From the NCBI GenBank assembly GCA_900544875.1, contig UQWS01000008.1, forward strand, positions 11,699 to 75,698: a stretch of 64,000 nt of DNA. Direction: 5' to 3'. Below are positions 8,991-18,166 of this stretch, piece by piece. This stretch comes from an uncultured Collinsella sp. (GTDB taxonomy: Bacteria; Actinomycetota; Coriobacteriia; Coriobacteriales; Coriobacteriaceae). The notes beneath the pieces are model-generated. The model made no database searches and was not told where the DNA came from. It worked only from the letters and a program-made list of their open reading frames with translations. How positions within the stretch are numbered: position 1 is the stretch's first letter; each line of letters starts with the position of its first letter. A program made the translations under genes and the position numbers.

Positions 8991-9712
8991 CAGCGCCTCC
9001 CGCCCTCGAACCGTGCCGCAAAGTAGGCATCCTGGAATCCCTGCTTGCAGCTGCGCGCCAGCGGGATGCACGCGCCCGAGCGCATGACGATATCCGTGCG
9101 GTTAAAGTGGTCGATATTGCGCAGGTTGACCTGGTAGCTGCGGTGACATTTAAAGAAGGTCGCGTTTTGGGCCAGCTGGTCCTCGATGCTGCGGAACGGC
9201 TCGAGCGCCTCGATATCGCGGCCATCGCGCAGGTGGAAGACCACGTGCTTGTTGCGAGCCTCGGCATATTCGATATCGGATAGGCGCAGGGCATGGTAGC
9301 CAAAGGACGTTTTGATGACGAGCTCTTCGGTCGCGGCCGGACGCAGGCTCGAAAGCTCGTCGAGCAGTTGCGCCAAGCGCTCGTAGGTCACGGGTTTGAG
9401 CAGGTAGTCGAAGGCGCGGACCTCGTAGGACTCAAGCGCGAACTCGGGCGATGAGGTCAGAAACACCAAGCGTACGGCGGTATCGGATTGGCGCAGCTCG
9501 CGGGCGGTGTCCATACCGTTGACGAGCGGCATGATCATGTCGAGCATGATAATGTCGGCGCGCGATGCGGCATGGCGTGCCAGCAGGTCCTCGCCGTGCG
9601 TAACGAGCGCAACATCGACCGCCGTACCCGTCTCGGCAGACCAGCGGTTGACCATGCGGTGCAGGTTATCTAGAAAGGCGACGTCGTCGTCGCAGGCGAT
9701 GATTTTGAGCAT
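8990..9712 (-). CDS. LytTR-family response regulator
   Basis: 240 residues: a receiver domain with acidic pocket DDD (residues 8-10), phospho-acceptor Asp58 (IIMLDMIMP) and conserved Lys in LLKPVT, then a LytTR DNA-binding domain (about 140-235, including FFKCHRSYQVNLRNI). Start ATG 9712 has an AAGGGGG site. It is coupled to the kinase by a one-base overlap. It is transcribed divergently from the giant surface-protein gene at 9956, which makes that gene a plausible target. Confidence 0.92.
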   Translation of the reverse strand: MLKIIACDDDVAFLDNLHRMVNRWSAETGTAVDVALVTHGEDLLARHAASRADIIMLDMIMPLVNGMDTARELRQSDTAVRLVFLTSSPEFALESYEVRAFDYLLKPVTYERLAQLLDELSSLRPAATEELVIKTSFGYHALRLSDIEYAEARNKHVVFHLRDGRDIEALEPFRSIEDQLAQNATFFKCHRSYQVNLRNIDHFNRTDIVMRSGACIPLARSCKQGFQDAYFAARFEGGRR

Positions 9713-9955
9713 ATTGGGCCCCCTTAGTACCTCGATTTTGCCACATCGTGCACGCGCCACCCGCGGGGGTGCGTTCCGTTTGCGCCCCACGGTACGCAAC
9801 TCGCGCCGAGCGGTGGGGTGTCAAAACATGCGGTTGCACAATACCAGATGGATATATATGTCAATTTGAGCTGGCGGCTGGCGAGGGACCATGCCGGCCG
9901 CCAGCGCCAAGCGATATCGGACATCGCGAAAGCATAGGGGTAAGGGAGCTGAACG
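9713..9955. promoter_or_regulatory. Divergent regulatory region between LytTR regulator and surface-protein gene
   Basis: 243 bp without a gene. A candidate plus-strand promoter is TTGCAC (9834-9839) with TATATG/TATGTC 15-17 bp later. A 9-bp perfect hairpin (9870-9878 with 9897-9905) then lies in the predicted leader of the surface-protein mRNA. Clear LytTR direct repeats were not found. Confidence 0.4.
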
Positions 9956-12900
9956 ATGAAGGGGAAGAAGATGGGGATGCGCGCTGTACTGACGCGCCTG
10001 CTGGGTATCGCAACCGTGGCATGCGCGCTCGTGGCGACGCCGGCGGTGGCAAGCGCCGAGACGCAGGTCATGCCCGACGGGGTGAAGGCGGAGGTACTTT
10101 CGCTTACGCAGGCCAACAACAAGCCCGTCCAAATCACCGAGCCGGGCAGCTACGTACTTAAGACGGCCGAAGGCGAGGTCACGCCTTCTTTGGGCTACAC
10201 CATCGACGCGCCGAGCGCGACCCGAATTAACCCTGTAAGGGTCTACATCGATGGCACGGTCTACGTGAACGGCTATACGCACAATTCGGTTGGTCAAACT
10301 CGATGGCTGTTCAACATCAAGCAGGGCAGCAATATCGAGTTCATCGGTGTCAACAACCCGTGCGTCAGCTTTCATGATAAGAATGGGGGAAGTCAGTCCG
10401 TAAGCGGCTTTTTGACCGACCGTTATTACGACGGTGGCTACAAAAATGCTTCGGGTGACATCTCGGTTAGCCTGGGGATTGGCGACGGTTCTCAGAACTT
10501 CTTCCTCTCGTACAGCAGCAGGGTTAACCAAAAGGTGCCTGCGATTTCGCTGGGCAGCGCCGAGGGCAAGTCAACCGCCAAGTTCGAAAAACTGAAGATC
10601 CAAGGCTATGTTGGAAAATCGGGCGCAGTGGCGGGCAACGCCCAAGAGTATGCCGTCCCCGTACGCCTCTTCCGTGAGGGCCGGAGTACGACTGGCGGCA
10701 ATACCAATTCCTTCACGGCGACTTTTACCGACTGCGTGTTCTACGATACGTCCGGAGACTTCAATGGTGCTGTTTCCGTTGATGGCAACAGCAGCTTCAG
10801 GATGCCCAAAGACGGAAGCGCTGTCGCAAAATTGACGGCGACGTTCAACAATTGCAGCTTCAGTGGGCACAATGGCGGCGGCAATGGGGAGAACTTGGGC
10901 GTCAGACAGACGAACAAGAGCTATAAGTCGGTCGAAGCGTCTCGTTATTATGAGAATTCCTCTATCCTCAATACCTATGCTGTCGCAGGCGTGATGGGCG
11001 TCACCAACGCTACGGTCAACCTCAACAGCTGCACGATGAACAACTTCCACAGCACACGTTCGAGCTCGGCCGACAGCACCTTGACAGTCGATGCCCTCAA
11101 TGTTGCACGAAGCGCTCGCTGCAACATAAACGGTGGCGATATTTCTCGCTATGGCGCGCGCGGCAATACGTGCGTGGTGTACGCTGCCGGAACCCTTACC
11201 CTCAGCGGTTCTCCGACCATCGCGAGCTTTTGGAAGAACAGCCATGCCGGAGATACAACGACAGGCGACGGATATACCGAGGCAGATATCGCTACGGGAA
11301 CCGCCAAGAGCCTGTACATCCCTAAGAAAAAGAGCTCCGACGCCACGGCTCCTGCGCTGAACCTTGCGTCCGACCTCTCCGTGCGCGGAGGCGATGACCA
11401 TGTTTGGGTCTCGATTGAGGAGACTACGGACAGCGATGGCGTAAAGTCGCGTGTCCTTGGCAACTGTGAATCTAACAAGATCGAAGGCGTTGTGCCAGAC
11501 GGCTCGTCCAAGAACGATGACAACTCCGATAAATACGAGATCGTGAACCTCAAGGGTGACCTTACCTTCCGCGAGACCATCCACCAGCATGAGTGGAAGG
11601 TCGAAGCTGACGGTTTGGGCGTTCGTGCATCGTGCGTGGGCCCGTTCCGCAACAGCGAGTGCGAATATGGCAAGGACGAGAACGGCGAGCCCAAAAAGTA
11701 CCTGACGGCCACGTACAAGCTCTCCATGTCCAAGGCAACGAGCTCTCAGAGCACTGAGCTTGTCTATGACGGCTGTCCGGTCAAGATTGCTTTGAATAAG
11801 GACGGCGCGTGGAATCTAGAACAGATGGGCGTAACGGCCAGCGATGAATTCACGTGGTATCAGTGCAAGTCCCAGGCGGACGCCGAGGCATATAAAAACG
11901 GCACCAAGCTCAAGGATGCTCCGGCGGACGCTGGCTACTACTATGTCGTTACGAGCTTTAAGACCGCCTCTGGCCAGACGCTTGAGGGCAAGAAGGCCTT
12001 TGAGATTTCTCCGCGTCGCCTGGTTAGGAATAAAAACTACAAGTTCACCCTTAAAGACGGCGGCAAGGGCGCGGGCAAGTATGCCTATGACGGCAAGGAG
12101 CATCAGCCCGTCGTTGAAAGTGCAAAGTTCAAGAACGGTGCCGGCGAGTGGGTCGATCTCGTTGAGGGCAAGGATTACGAGATCAGCTCTCGAAGTGAAT
12201 CCGGATTGAAGCAGACCGAGCCAGGGCAATACGAGTGCATTGTCATCGGTAAGGGTAACTTCACGACCGATGGCGGCACCACGAGTGTTCTGACGCTCAA
12301 GTGGGAGATTGTTGACGTTGCGCGTTTTGACCTCGAGGTCGCCGGCTTTGAGGGTGCCTATGACGGCGAAAAACACGGCATTACGGTCAACGTTAAGAAC
12401 GACCCTGTTCCGGCGGATATGAAGATCGAGTACTGCGAAGAGGGCGGCGATTGGACGACGAAAAAGCCGACCTATCGCAATGCGGCCGAGTACACGACAT
12501 CCTATCGTGTGACGGCTTCTGACTACCTGACCGCTACGGGCAAAGCGACCGTGAAGATTTCCAAGGCCGATCAGAAGGCGCCGACTGGGCTCGTGGGTAA
12601 TAATTGGACCACGTGCAGCAGCAAGGACGGCTCTATCTCGGGCGTGACCAAGGCGATGGAATACCGTCGCGGATCGAGCGGGAGCTATCAGAAGATAACG
12701 TCTGACGGTAAACTGACCGGGCTTACGAAGTCGGGAACGTATCACGTCCGCTTTGCCGAGGATAGCAACCACAATGCGTCTGCCGATGCCGAGGTCAAGA
12801 TCGAGCAGGGCCCCCATGCCGTTGCCGACAACGCTGCCTGGAAGCCGAATGGCGAAGGTAGCCACGTTAAGGCCTGCAAGTATTATAAGAAGGCTCAGGA

Positions 12901-15900
12901 GCGCCAGCCCTGCAGGTGGAAATATGAGATCGTTACGCCCGCCACGCCTGAGGCCGACGGCGTTCGCCAAAAGGTCTGCAGGGTTTGCAACGGCAGGTGG
13001 GATGAAGAGCCTTATACCTATGTGGATACCTATAAGCCCGTTATTTATGACTTGTGGGATGGCGATGCCTACTGCGAGAGCGTTTCGTTTGACGTGTTCG
13101 ATGACCGCGACGAGACGGTGACGGTTACCGATAGCGGCAAGGAGCTCAAGGCTGGTAAGGACGGAAAGTACACGGTTAAGGCCGCTGAAGGCGATGCCGG
13201 TACTGAGCATGTAATCGTGGCTACGGACACTGCCGGCAATAAAGAGACTGTCACAATTAAGATGTACGCCGAACATGCGTATGAATGGACAATCGACAAG
13301 CAGCCGACGATTACCGAGACCGGCTCCAAACATGGAACGTGCTCCGTGTGCGGCCATGAGTCGGGCGAGGTGGAGATCCCGGCCCTGGCTGTTAAGGGTT
13401 ACTCGGGCAAATATGACGGCAAGGATCACTCTGTCGATGCCTCGGCGCTGCCCGAGGGCGCCGTCGTCGAGTACAAGGCTGCGAACGGCGGCTGGACGAG
13501 CGTTGCGCCCAGCATTAAGGACGCCGGCAGTGTGACGGTCGACTATCGCGTCACGATTGATGGCGCGACGGTTGACGGTAAGGTGACGCTTGAGGTCAAG
13601 CCGTGCGCGATAACGGTCACGGCGCAGGACGCCTCCAAGACCTACGGTGAGAGCGACCCCAAGTTTACGTATGACGTCACTTCTGGCAAGCTCGTCGAGG
13701 GCGAGAGTCTTCAGGGCATTGAGATTGAACGCGAAGATAACGACAACGTGCGCGACGGTGGCTATGCTCTGCACCTGACGCAGCCTGAGGGCGCCAACTC
13801 CAACTACAAGATTACGTTCAAGGATGGCACCTTTACGATCGACAAGCGCGAGCTCTCCGTAACGTGGGACACCACTACTGAGTTCACCTACGACGGCGAG
13901 GAACACTGCCCCCAAGCGAAGCTCCACAATGCCATCGAAGGCGACGATGTCTCCGCGTACGTCGACGGTGCCAAGGTCAAGGCTGGTACCTACACGGCGA
14001 AAATCACCGAGCTGACGGGCGACGATGCGGGTAACTACAAGCTTCCCGCCGAAGGCCTGACGTGCGAGTTCTCCGTCAAGAAGGCGCCCCAGGGCGCGCC
14101 GAAGGTCCAGGCCACGGCCGAGACTGTGAGTGGCAAGTCCGACGGTAAGATTACGGGCGTCAACACGAAGATGGAGTGGCGCGCCAAGGACTCTGGCGAG
14201 TATCAGGGCGTGCCCGAAGGCGTGACTGAGATTGCGGATTGTGCTGTCGGCACGTACGAGGTGCGTTACCGCGCCGATAGCGACCATGACGCCTCCTCCG
14301 CCACCGAGGTTACCGTTAATGCCGGCGGCAAGCTCGTCGTGACGCTGCCTGCCAAGCAGGTTGGCTATACGATCACGGCGAATCCGGACGAGCTTGACTG
14401 GCACGGTTCAGCCACCCTCACGGTCGGCATCGAGAGCGGCTACTTTACTGACAACGACTCCTACGCCATCAAGGTTAACAATGCCGTTGTGGCGCCCGAC
14501 GCGCGTGGTGAGTTCACCGTTCAAAACGCCGAGAGTGACCTCGTCGTCACCGTCGAGGGCGTGCGCAAGCACGAGGCTGTGAGCGATGAGTGGCTCTCCG
14601 ACGACAATACGCATTGGCATAAGTGCGCCTGTGGTGACAAAATCGACGAGGCCGAGCACGACTTTGAGTGGGTCGTCGTCAAGGCTCTCACGGCAACCGA
14701 GAAGGGCTCCAAGCAACAGAAGTGCAAGCTCTGCGGTCACAAGCTTGCCGAGGTCGAGATTCCGGCTGCCGCTATCGTTGGCTATTCCGATGAGTACGAC
14801 GGTGCGTATCACACGGTCGATGCGACAAGCCTGCCCGAGGGCGCCACGGCCAAGTACAGCACGGACGGCAAGAACTGGTCCCCCGAGGCCCCCAAGATTA
14901 AGGACGTCGGCACGCTGACTGTGTCCTATGAGGTAACGATCGACGGCGTGAAGGCCGAGGGTAAGGTAACCCTCGAGGTCAAGCCGTGCGCGATTACGGT
15001 CACCGCCCAGGACGCTTCTAAGACCTACGGCGAGGCTGACCCCGTGTTTACGTGGGATGTCACTTCTGGCAAACTCGTCGCGGGCGAAACGCTTCAGGGC
15101 CTCGAGATCGAGCGCGAAAATAACGACAACGTGCGCGACGGCGGCTATGCTCTGCAGCTGACGCAGCCCGAAGGTGCAAACCCCAACTACAGCATCACGT
15201 TCGTCGACGGCACGTTCACCATCAACCAGCGTCTGCTCACTGTGGCATGGGGCACCACCGAGTTCACCTACGACGGCAGGGAGCACTGCCCCGAGGCGAA
15301 GCTCGGCAACGTGATCGGCAAAGACGAGCTTGGCGCGACCGTCGAGGGCTCCCAGACCGAGGCCGGCGCCTCGTACACGGCGACCCTCACCGCGCTGACG
15401 GGCAAGGCCGCTGGCAACTATGTTCTGCCGACCGAGGGCCTGACATGCGAGTTCTCCATCAAGAACGCCGCCCAGGACGCGCCGAAGGTCCAGGCCGAGG
15501 CCGAGACAGTGAGCGGCAGGCGTGACGGTAAGATCGCGGGCGTCAACGCGACGATGGAGTGGCGCGCCAAAGATGCCGCCGAGTACCAGGCCGTGGGCGA
15601 GGGCGTGACCGAGCTCAAGGATCTCGCCGCCGGTGTGTACGAGGTTCGCTACCAGGCTAAGGCCAACTACGATGTTTCCTCTGTTACCGAGATCACCGTG
15701 GCTGCCGGCCGCAAGCTGGTCGTGGCGCTGCCGGGCAACCAGGTGGGCTACACGCTCACCTCGACGGCAACCGAGCTCGACTGGAAGGGCAGCGCGACCC
15801 TGGCCTTCCAGCTTGCCGACGGCTACTTTAAGGGCCCCGACTTTGCCATCAAGGTCAACGGCAAGAAGGTCAAGCTCACGGATGGTGCCTATGCGCTGGC

Positions 15901-16600
15901 CGACGTTGAGGCCGACGTAAACGTGACGGTCGAAGGCGTGCTCAAGCACGAGCCCGACGGCACGGGCTGGGCGCACGACGCTCAGAATCACTGGCACGTC
16001 TGCCGCTGCGGCGAGATCATCGACAAGGCTGGGCACACCTTTAAGTGGGTCGTCGACAAGCCGGCGACGGTCGAGGCCAAGGGCAAGAAGGATCAGGAGT
16101 GCACCGTCTGCGGCGAGAAGGGCAAGACTGAGGAGATCGCGGCGCCCGAGATCATCGACGGCAAGGGTCAGACGATGGTGGTCGACGCCGCCAAGGACCT
16201 GAGCTTCCGCTCGAACGCACCGCTTGAGTTCTTCCAGAAGGTGCTGGTCGACGACAAGGAGGTCGCCGCCGAGAACTACGTGCTCACCGAGGGCTCTACG
16301 ATCGTGACGCTCAAGGCGAGCTTCCTAAAGACACTTGGCGTAGGCGAGCATAAGCTGAGCGTGGTTTCGAGCACGGGCACGGCAGAGACGACCTTCACCG
16401 TTGCCGAGGCTGCCAAGCCCGCTCCTGGCCAGACCGCTACGACTACTACGACCACGACTACGACTTCCAAGCCTAAGAAGAAGGCTGGCAAGGAGACGTT
16501 GCCTGAGTCCGGCGACAGCACGTATGTCATGGCTGGTGCCGTACTCGCAGCCGGTGTAGCAGCTCTGCTGCTGGCGTGGGCCATGAAGCGCGGCGCTTAA
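9956..16600 (+). CDS. Giant repetitive cell-wall surface protein with MBG-type repeats
   Basis: 2214 residues. A signal peptide (1-34, cleavage after VASA) is followed by an Asn/Ser/Gly-rich region (about 35-520) resembling parallel beta-helix surface proteins. Next come many Ig-like and MBG-like modules (recurring ITVTAQDASKTYGE and FTYDGEEH) and CxxCG pairs (CSVCG, CKLCG, CTVCG). A block of about 461 residues is tandemly duplicated (nucleotides 13271-14653 and 14654-16030), and a third copy begins after it. The C-terminus has a Thr-rich spacer, an LPESG sortase-like motif, a membrane anchor and KR tail. ATG 9956 has an AGGGAG site. It is likely an adhesin exposed on the wall. Ligand unknown. 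Confidence 0.92.
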   Translation: MKGKKMGMRAVLTRLLGIATVACALVATPAVASAETQVMPDGVKAEVLSLTQANNKPVQITEPGSYVLKTAEGEVTPSLGYTIDAPSATRINPVRVYIDGTVYVNGYTHNSVGQTRWLFNIKQGSNIEFIGVNNPCVSFHDKNGGSQSVSGFLTDRYYDGGYKNASGDISVSLGIGDGSQNFFLSYSSRVNQKVPAISLGSAEGKSTAKFEKLKIQGYVGKSGAVAGNAQEYAVPVRLFREGRSTTGGNTNSFTATFTDCVFYDTSGDFNGAVSVDGNSSFRMPKDGSAVAKLTATFNNCSFSGHNGGGNGENLGVRQTNKSYKSVEASRYYENSSILNTYAVAGVMGVTNATVNLNSCTMNNFHSTRSSSADSTLTVDALNVARSARCNINGGDISRYGARGNTCVVYAAGTLTLSGSPTIASFWKNSHAGDTTTGDGYTEADIATGTAKSLYIPKKKSSDATAPALNLASDLSVRGGDDHVWVSIEETTDSDGVKSRVLGNCESNKIEGVVPDGSSKNDDNSDKYEIVNLKGDLTFRETIHQHEWKVEADGLGVRASCVGPFRNSECEYGKDENGEPKKYLTATYKLSMSKATSSQSTELVYDGCPVKIALNKDGAWNLEQMGVTASDEFTWYQCKSQADAEAYKNGTKLKDAPADAGYYYVVTSFKTASGQTLEGKKAFEISPRRLVRNKNYKFTLKDGGKGAGKYAYDGKEHQPVVESAKFKNGAGEWVDLVEGKDYEISSRSESGLKQTEPGQYECIVIGKGNFTTDGGTTSVLTLKWEIVDVARFDLEVAGFEGAYDGEKHGITVNVKNDPVPADMKIEYCEEGGDWTTKKPTYRNAAEYTTSYRVTASDYLTATGKATVKISKADQKAPTGLVGNNWTTCSSKDGSISGVTKAMEYRRGSSGSYQKITSDGKLTGLTKSGTYHVRFAEDSNHNASADAEVKIEQGPHAVADNAAWKPNGEGSHVKACKYYKKAQERQPCRWKYEIVTPATPEADGVRQKVCRVCNGRWDEEPYTYVDTYKPVIYDLWDGDAYCESVSFDVFDDRDETVTVTDSGKELKAGKDGKYTVKAAEGDAGTEHVIVATDTAGNKETVTIKMYAEHAYEWTIDKQPTITETGSKHGTCSVCGHESGEVEIPALAVKGYSGKYDGKDHSVDASALPEGAVVEYKAANGGWTSVAPSIKDAGSVTVDYRVTIDGATVDGKVTLEVKPCAITVTAQDASKTYGESDPKFTYDVTSGKLVEGESLQGIEIEREDNDNVRDGGYALHLTQPEGANSNYKITFKDGTFTIDKRELSVTWDTTTEFTYDGEEHCPQAKLHNAIEGDDVSAYVDGAKVKAGTYTAKITELTGDDAGNYKLPAEGLTCEFSVKKAPQGAPKVQATAETVSGKSDGKITGVNTKMEWRAKDSGEYQGVPEGVTEIADCAVGTYEVRYRADSDHDASSATEVTVNAGGKLVVTLPAKQVGYTITANPDELDWHGSATLTVGIESGYFTDNDSYAIKVNNAVVAPDARGEFTVQNAESDLVVTVEGVRKHEAVSDEWLSDDNTHWHKCACGDKIDEAEHDFEWVVVKALTATEKGSKQQKCKLCGHKLAEVEIPAAAIVGYSDEYDGAYHTVDATSLPEGATAKYSTDGKNWSPEAPKIKDVGTLTVSYEVTIDGVKAEGKVTLEVKPCAITVTAQDASKTYGEADPVFTWDVTSGKLVAGETLQGLEIERENNDNVRDGGYALQLTQPEGANPNYSITFVDGTFTINQRLLTVAWGTTEFTYDGREHCPEAKLGNVIGKDELGATVEGSQTEAGASYTATLTALTGKAAGNYVLPTEGLTCEFSIKNAAQDAPKVQAEAETVSGRRDGKIAGVNATMEWRAKDAAEYQAVGEGVTELKDLAAGVYEVRYQAKANYDVSSVTEITVAAGRKLVVALPGNQVGYTLTSTATELDWKGSATLAFQLADGYFKGPDFAIKVNGKKVKLTDGAYALADVEADVNVTVEGVLKHEPDGTGWAHDAQNHWHVCRCGEIIDKAGHTFKWVVDKPATVEAKGKKDQECTVCGEKGKTEEIAAPEIIDGKGQTMVVDAAKDLSFRSNAPLEFFQKVLVDDKEVAAENYVLTEGSTIVTLKASFLKTLGVGEHKLSVVSSTGTAETTFTVAEAAKPAPGQTATTTTTTTTTSKPKKKAGKETLPESGDSTYVMAGAVLAAGVAALLLAWAMKRGA

Positions 16601-16616
16601 CCGCATGCCAGTCCCC

Positions 16617-16652
16617 AGCGGGTCCGGATCGAGCGATTCGGGCCCGCTTTTG
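16617..16652 (+). terminator. Rho-independent terminator of the surface-protein gene
   Basis: A 10-bp stem (16617-16626 with 16639-16648, one G-U pair) is followed by TTTT. It lies 17 bp after the stop codon. Confidence 0.8.
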
Positions 16653-16669
16653 GGGTCTGCCGGAAGCCC

Positions 16670-16880
16670 GGTGGTCAAAAAAGGCCAAATATGAGTACTG
16701 TTACCAGTTTAGTGGCAGCCAAATGGCCTCCAAAATCGGTGCCAGCGGCCAAAAGTGCATCGATTTTCGTCCTTCAGAGTTGCAATCGGGCTCCAAACAA
16801 GGCGATTTTGCTGCTCTGGACCGGAAAATCGATGCTACCAATTTGGTGACAGTACTCATATTTGGCCTATTTTGACCACC
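16670..16880. repeat. 211-bp MITE-like imperfect palindrome
   Basis: The outer arms (16670-16705 and 16845-16880, 36 bp each) are inverted copies with 2 mismatches. An inner pair of arms (about 16757-16772 and 16818-16835, containing GCATCGATTTTC) is also inverted. The whole 211 bp can fold back on itself. No convincing ORF is present. It begins GGTGGTC and ends GACCACC, like terminal inverted repeats of a small non-autonomous element. Confidence 0.75.
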
Positions 16881-16918
16881 GCCCCTTGGTCCAGGACAAT
16901 GCGGGCCGCTCGAATCTT

Positions 16919-16975
16919 GGGGCGGGTCCATTTTCAACTATCCTCAGCTTGCCAGTTCGAAAATGGACCCGCCCC
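16919..16975. repeat. 57-bp intergenic palindrome
   Basis: Perfect 17-bp arms (16919-16935 and 16959-16975) are separated by 23 bp. It lies between the MITE-like element and the nadA promoter. No U tract follows, so it is probably a REP-like repeat and not a terminator. Confidence 0.7.
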
Positions 16976-17000
16976 ATGATTGAATCTTTATTTCAACTTT

Positions 17001-17050
17001 ACACCTGGCTTTACAGCTGTCTTGTCAGCTGTAAAGTCAGGTGTCATACT
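17001..17050 (+). promoter_or_regulatory. nadA promoter with NiaR-like operator
   Basis: A 19-bp inverted repeat (17001-17019 and 17026-17044, one mismatch) has the core ACAGCTGTCTTGTCAGCTGT, which resembles the NiaR (YrxA) box as I recall it for Firmicutes. A promoter TTGTCA (17022-17027) - 17 bp - CATACT (17045-17050) lies within and just after it, so a bound repressor would block RNA polymerase. The operon it drives ends in niaR itself. Confidence 0.75.
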
Positions 17051-17085
17051 AAAGCCCCAAGATTCGCCAAAAGAGAGGGGCCTTG

Positions 17086-18111
17086 ATGGCACAGAGCGCG
17101 AACATGGATGCATCGGAGCTTGCACGCGACATTGCGGCCGGCCTGGCATCGGCAACGACGGCAACGGAGCGCGCGGCACTGGTGCCCGCAGAGCTCGTCG
17201 AGGCCATTCAGCAACTAAAAACCCAACGTGACGCGGTGATTCTGGCGCACTACTATGTGGCGCCCGAGGTCCAAGCCGTTGCCGATTACGTCGGCGACAG
17301 CTTCTACCTGGCAAAGCTTGGCAAAAGCCTGCCGCAGCAGACTATCGTGCTGTGCGGCGTGGAGTTTATGGGCGAGAGCGCCAAGCTGCTCAACCCCACC
17401 AAGACCGTGCTGCTGCCCGAGCCGGGTGCGGACTGTCCCATGGCGCACATGGTCAAGCGCGAGACGGTCGACGCGGCGCGCGCCGAGTACGGCGACGACC
17501 TTGCCGTGGTCTGCTACGTCAACTCGACGGTCGAGATCAAGAGCTGGAGTGATGTGTGCGTCACCAGCTCCAACGCCGTCAAGATCGTGTCCGAGCTGCC
17601 GCAGCAGCATGTCCTGTTCATCCCCGATCAAAACCTGGGCCGCTTCGTAGCCGAGCAGGTGCCCCAAAAGCACGTCATCCTCAACAACGGCTACTGCCCG
17701 CGTCATCACATCATCACCGTCGAGCAGATCGTCGACGCGCAGGAGGCGCACCCCGACGCGCTCGTGCTAGCGCACCCCGAGTGCAAGGCCGACGTCCTGG
17801 CTGAGGCCGACTACATCGGGTCTACTGCCGGCATCATCAAGTATGCCGAGGAGTCGGACGCGAGCGAGTTCATCATCGTGACGGTCCGCGGCGTGCTCTA
17901 CGAGCTCGAGCGCCGCTGCCAGGGCACCGGCAAGAAGTTCTACTTCCCCGCGGTGCAGCCCACCTGCGTCAACATGGATCTCATCACGCTCGAAAAGCTC
18001 GTGCGCTGCCTGGAGACGGGCGAGGGCGAGGTGCAGATCGGCGTGTCGGACGAGGCCGCCGACCAGGCCAAGCTCACGCTCGATCGTATGCTCGAGTACG
18101 CAGCACGCTAG
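17086..18111 (+). CDS. nadA: Quinolinate synthase
   Basis: NadA condenses iminoaspartate with dihydroxyacetone phosphate to quinolinate using a [4Fe-4S] cluster; it is the second step of de novo NAD synthesis. 341 residues. The three cysteine regions expected for cluster binding are present (LCGVEFMGES, HPECKADV and VQPTCVNM), along with conserved HPE and GST motifs. A TTG lies directly before the ATG at 17086; I prefer the ATG, which sits behind GAGAGGGG. First gene of nadABC-niaR. Cytoplasmic. Confidence 0.95.
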   Translation: MAQSANMDASELARDIAAGLASATTATERAALVPAELVEAIQQLKTQRDAVILAHYYVAPEVQAVADYVGDSFYLAKLGKSLPQQTIVLCGVEFMGESAKLLNPTKTVLLPEPGADCPMAHMVKRETVDAARAEYGDDLAVVCYVNSTVEIKSWSDVCVTSSNAVKIVSELPQQHVLFIPDQNLGRFVAEQVPQKHVILNNGYCPRHHIITVEQIVDAQEAHPDALVLAHPECKADVLAEADYIGSTAGIIKYAEESDASEFIIVTVRGVLYELERRCQGTGKKFYFPAVQPTCVNMDLITLEKLVRCLETGEGEVQIGVSDEAADQAKLTLDRMLEYAAR

Positions 18112-18114
18112 AAC

Positions 18115-18149
18115 AATGTGGCATGAGGGATGGTCCCTTATGTCACATT
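18115..18149 (+). repeat. Hairpin between nadA and nadB
   Basis: Two 16-bp arms (18115-18130 and 18134-18149) are inverted with 2 mismatches around a 3-nt loop. It starts 3 bp after the nadA stop and ends just before the nadB ribosome binding site. No U tract follows. It may be a REP-like insertion, an RNA processing site, or a brake on nadB expression. Confidence 0.7.
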
Positions 18150-18166
18150 CAAGGGAGAGGATTCCT

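Noticed and set aside
11816..16036. Very long minus-strand ORFs (862 and 542 codons) opposite the surface protein
   Set aside because: They are shadows of the repetitive high-GC gene on the plus strand. The plus frame has the signal peptide, domains and anchor; the minus frames have no ribosome binding site or recognisable domain.
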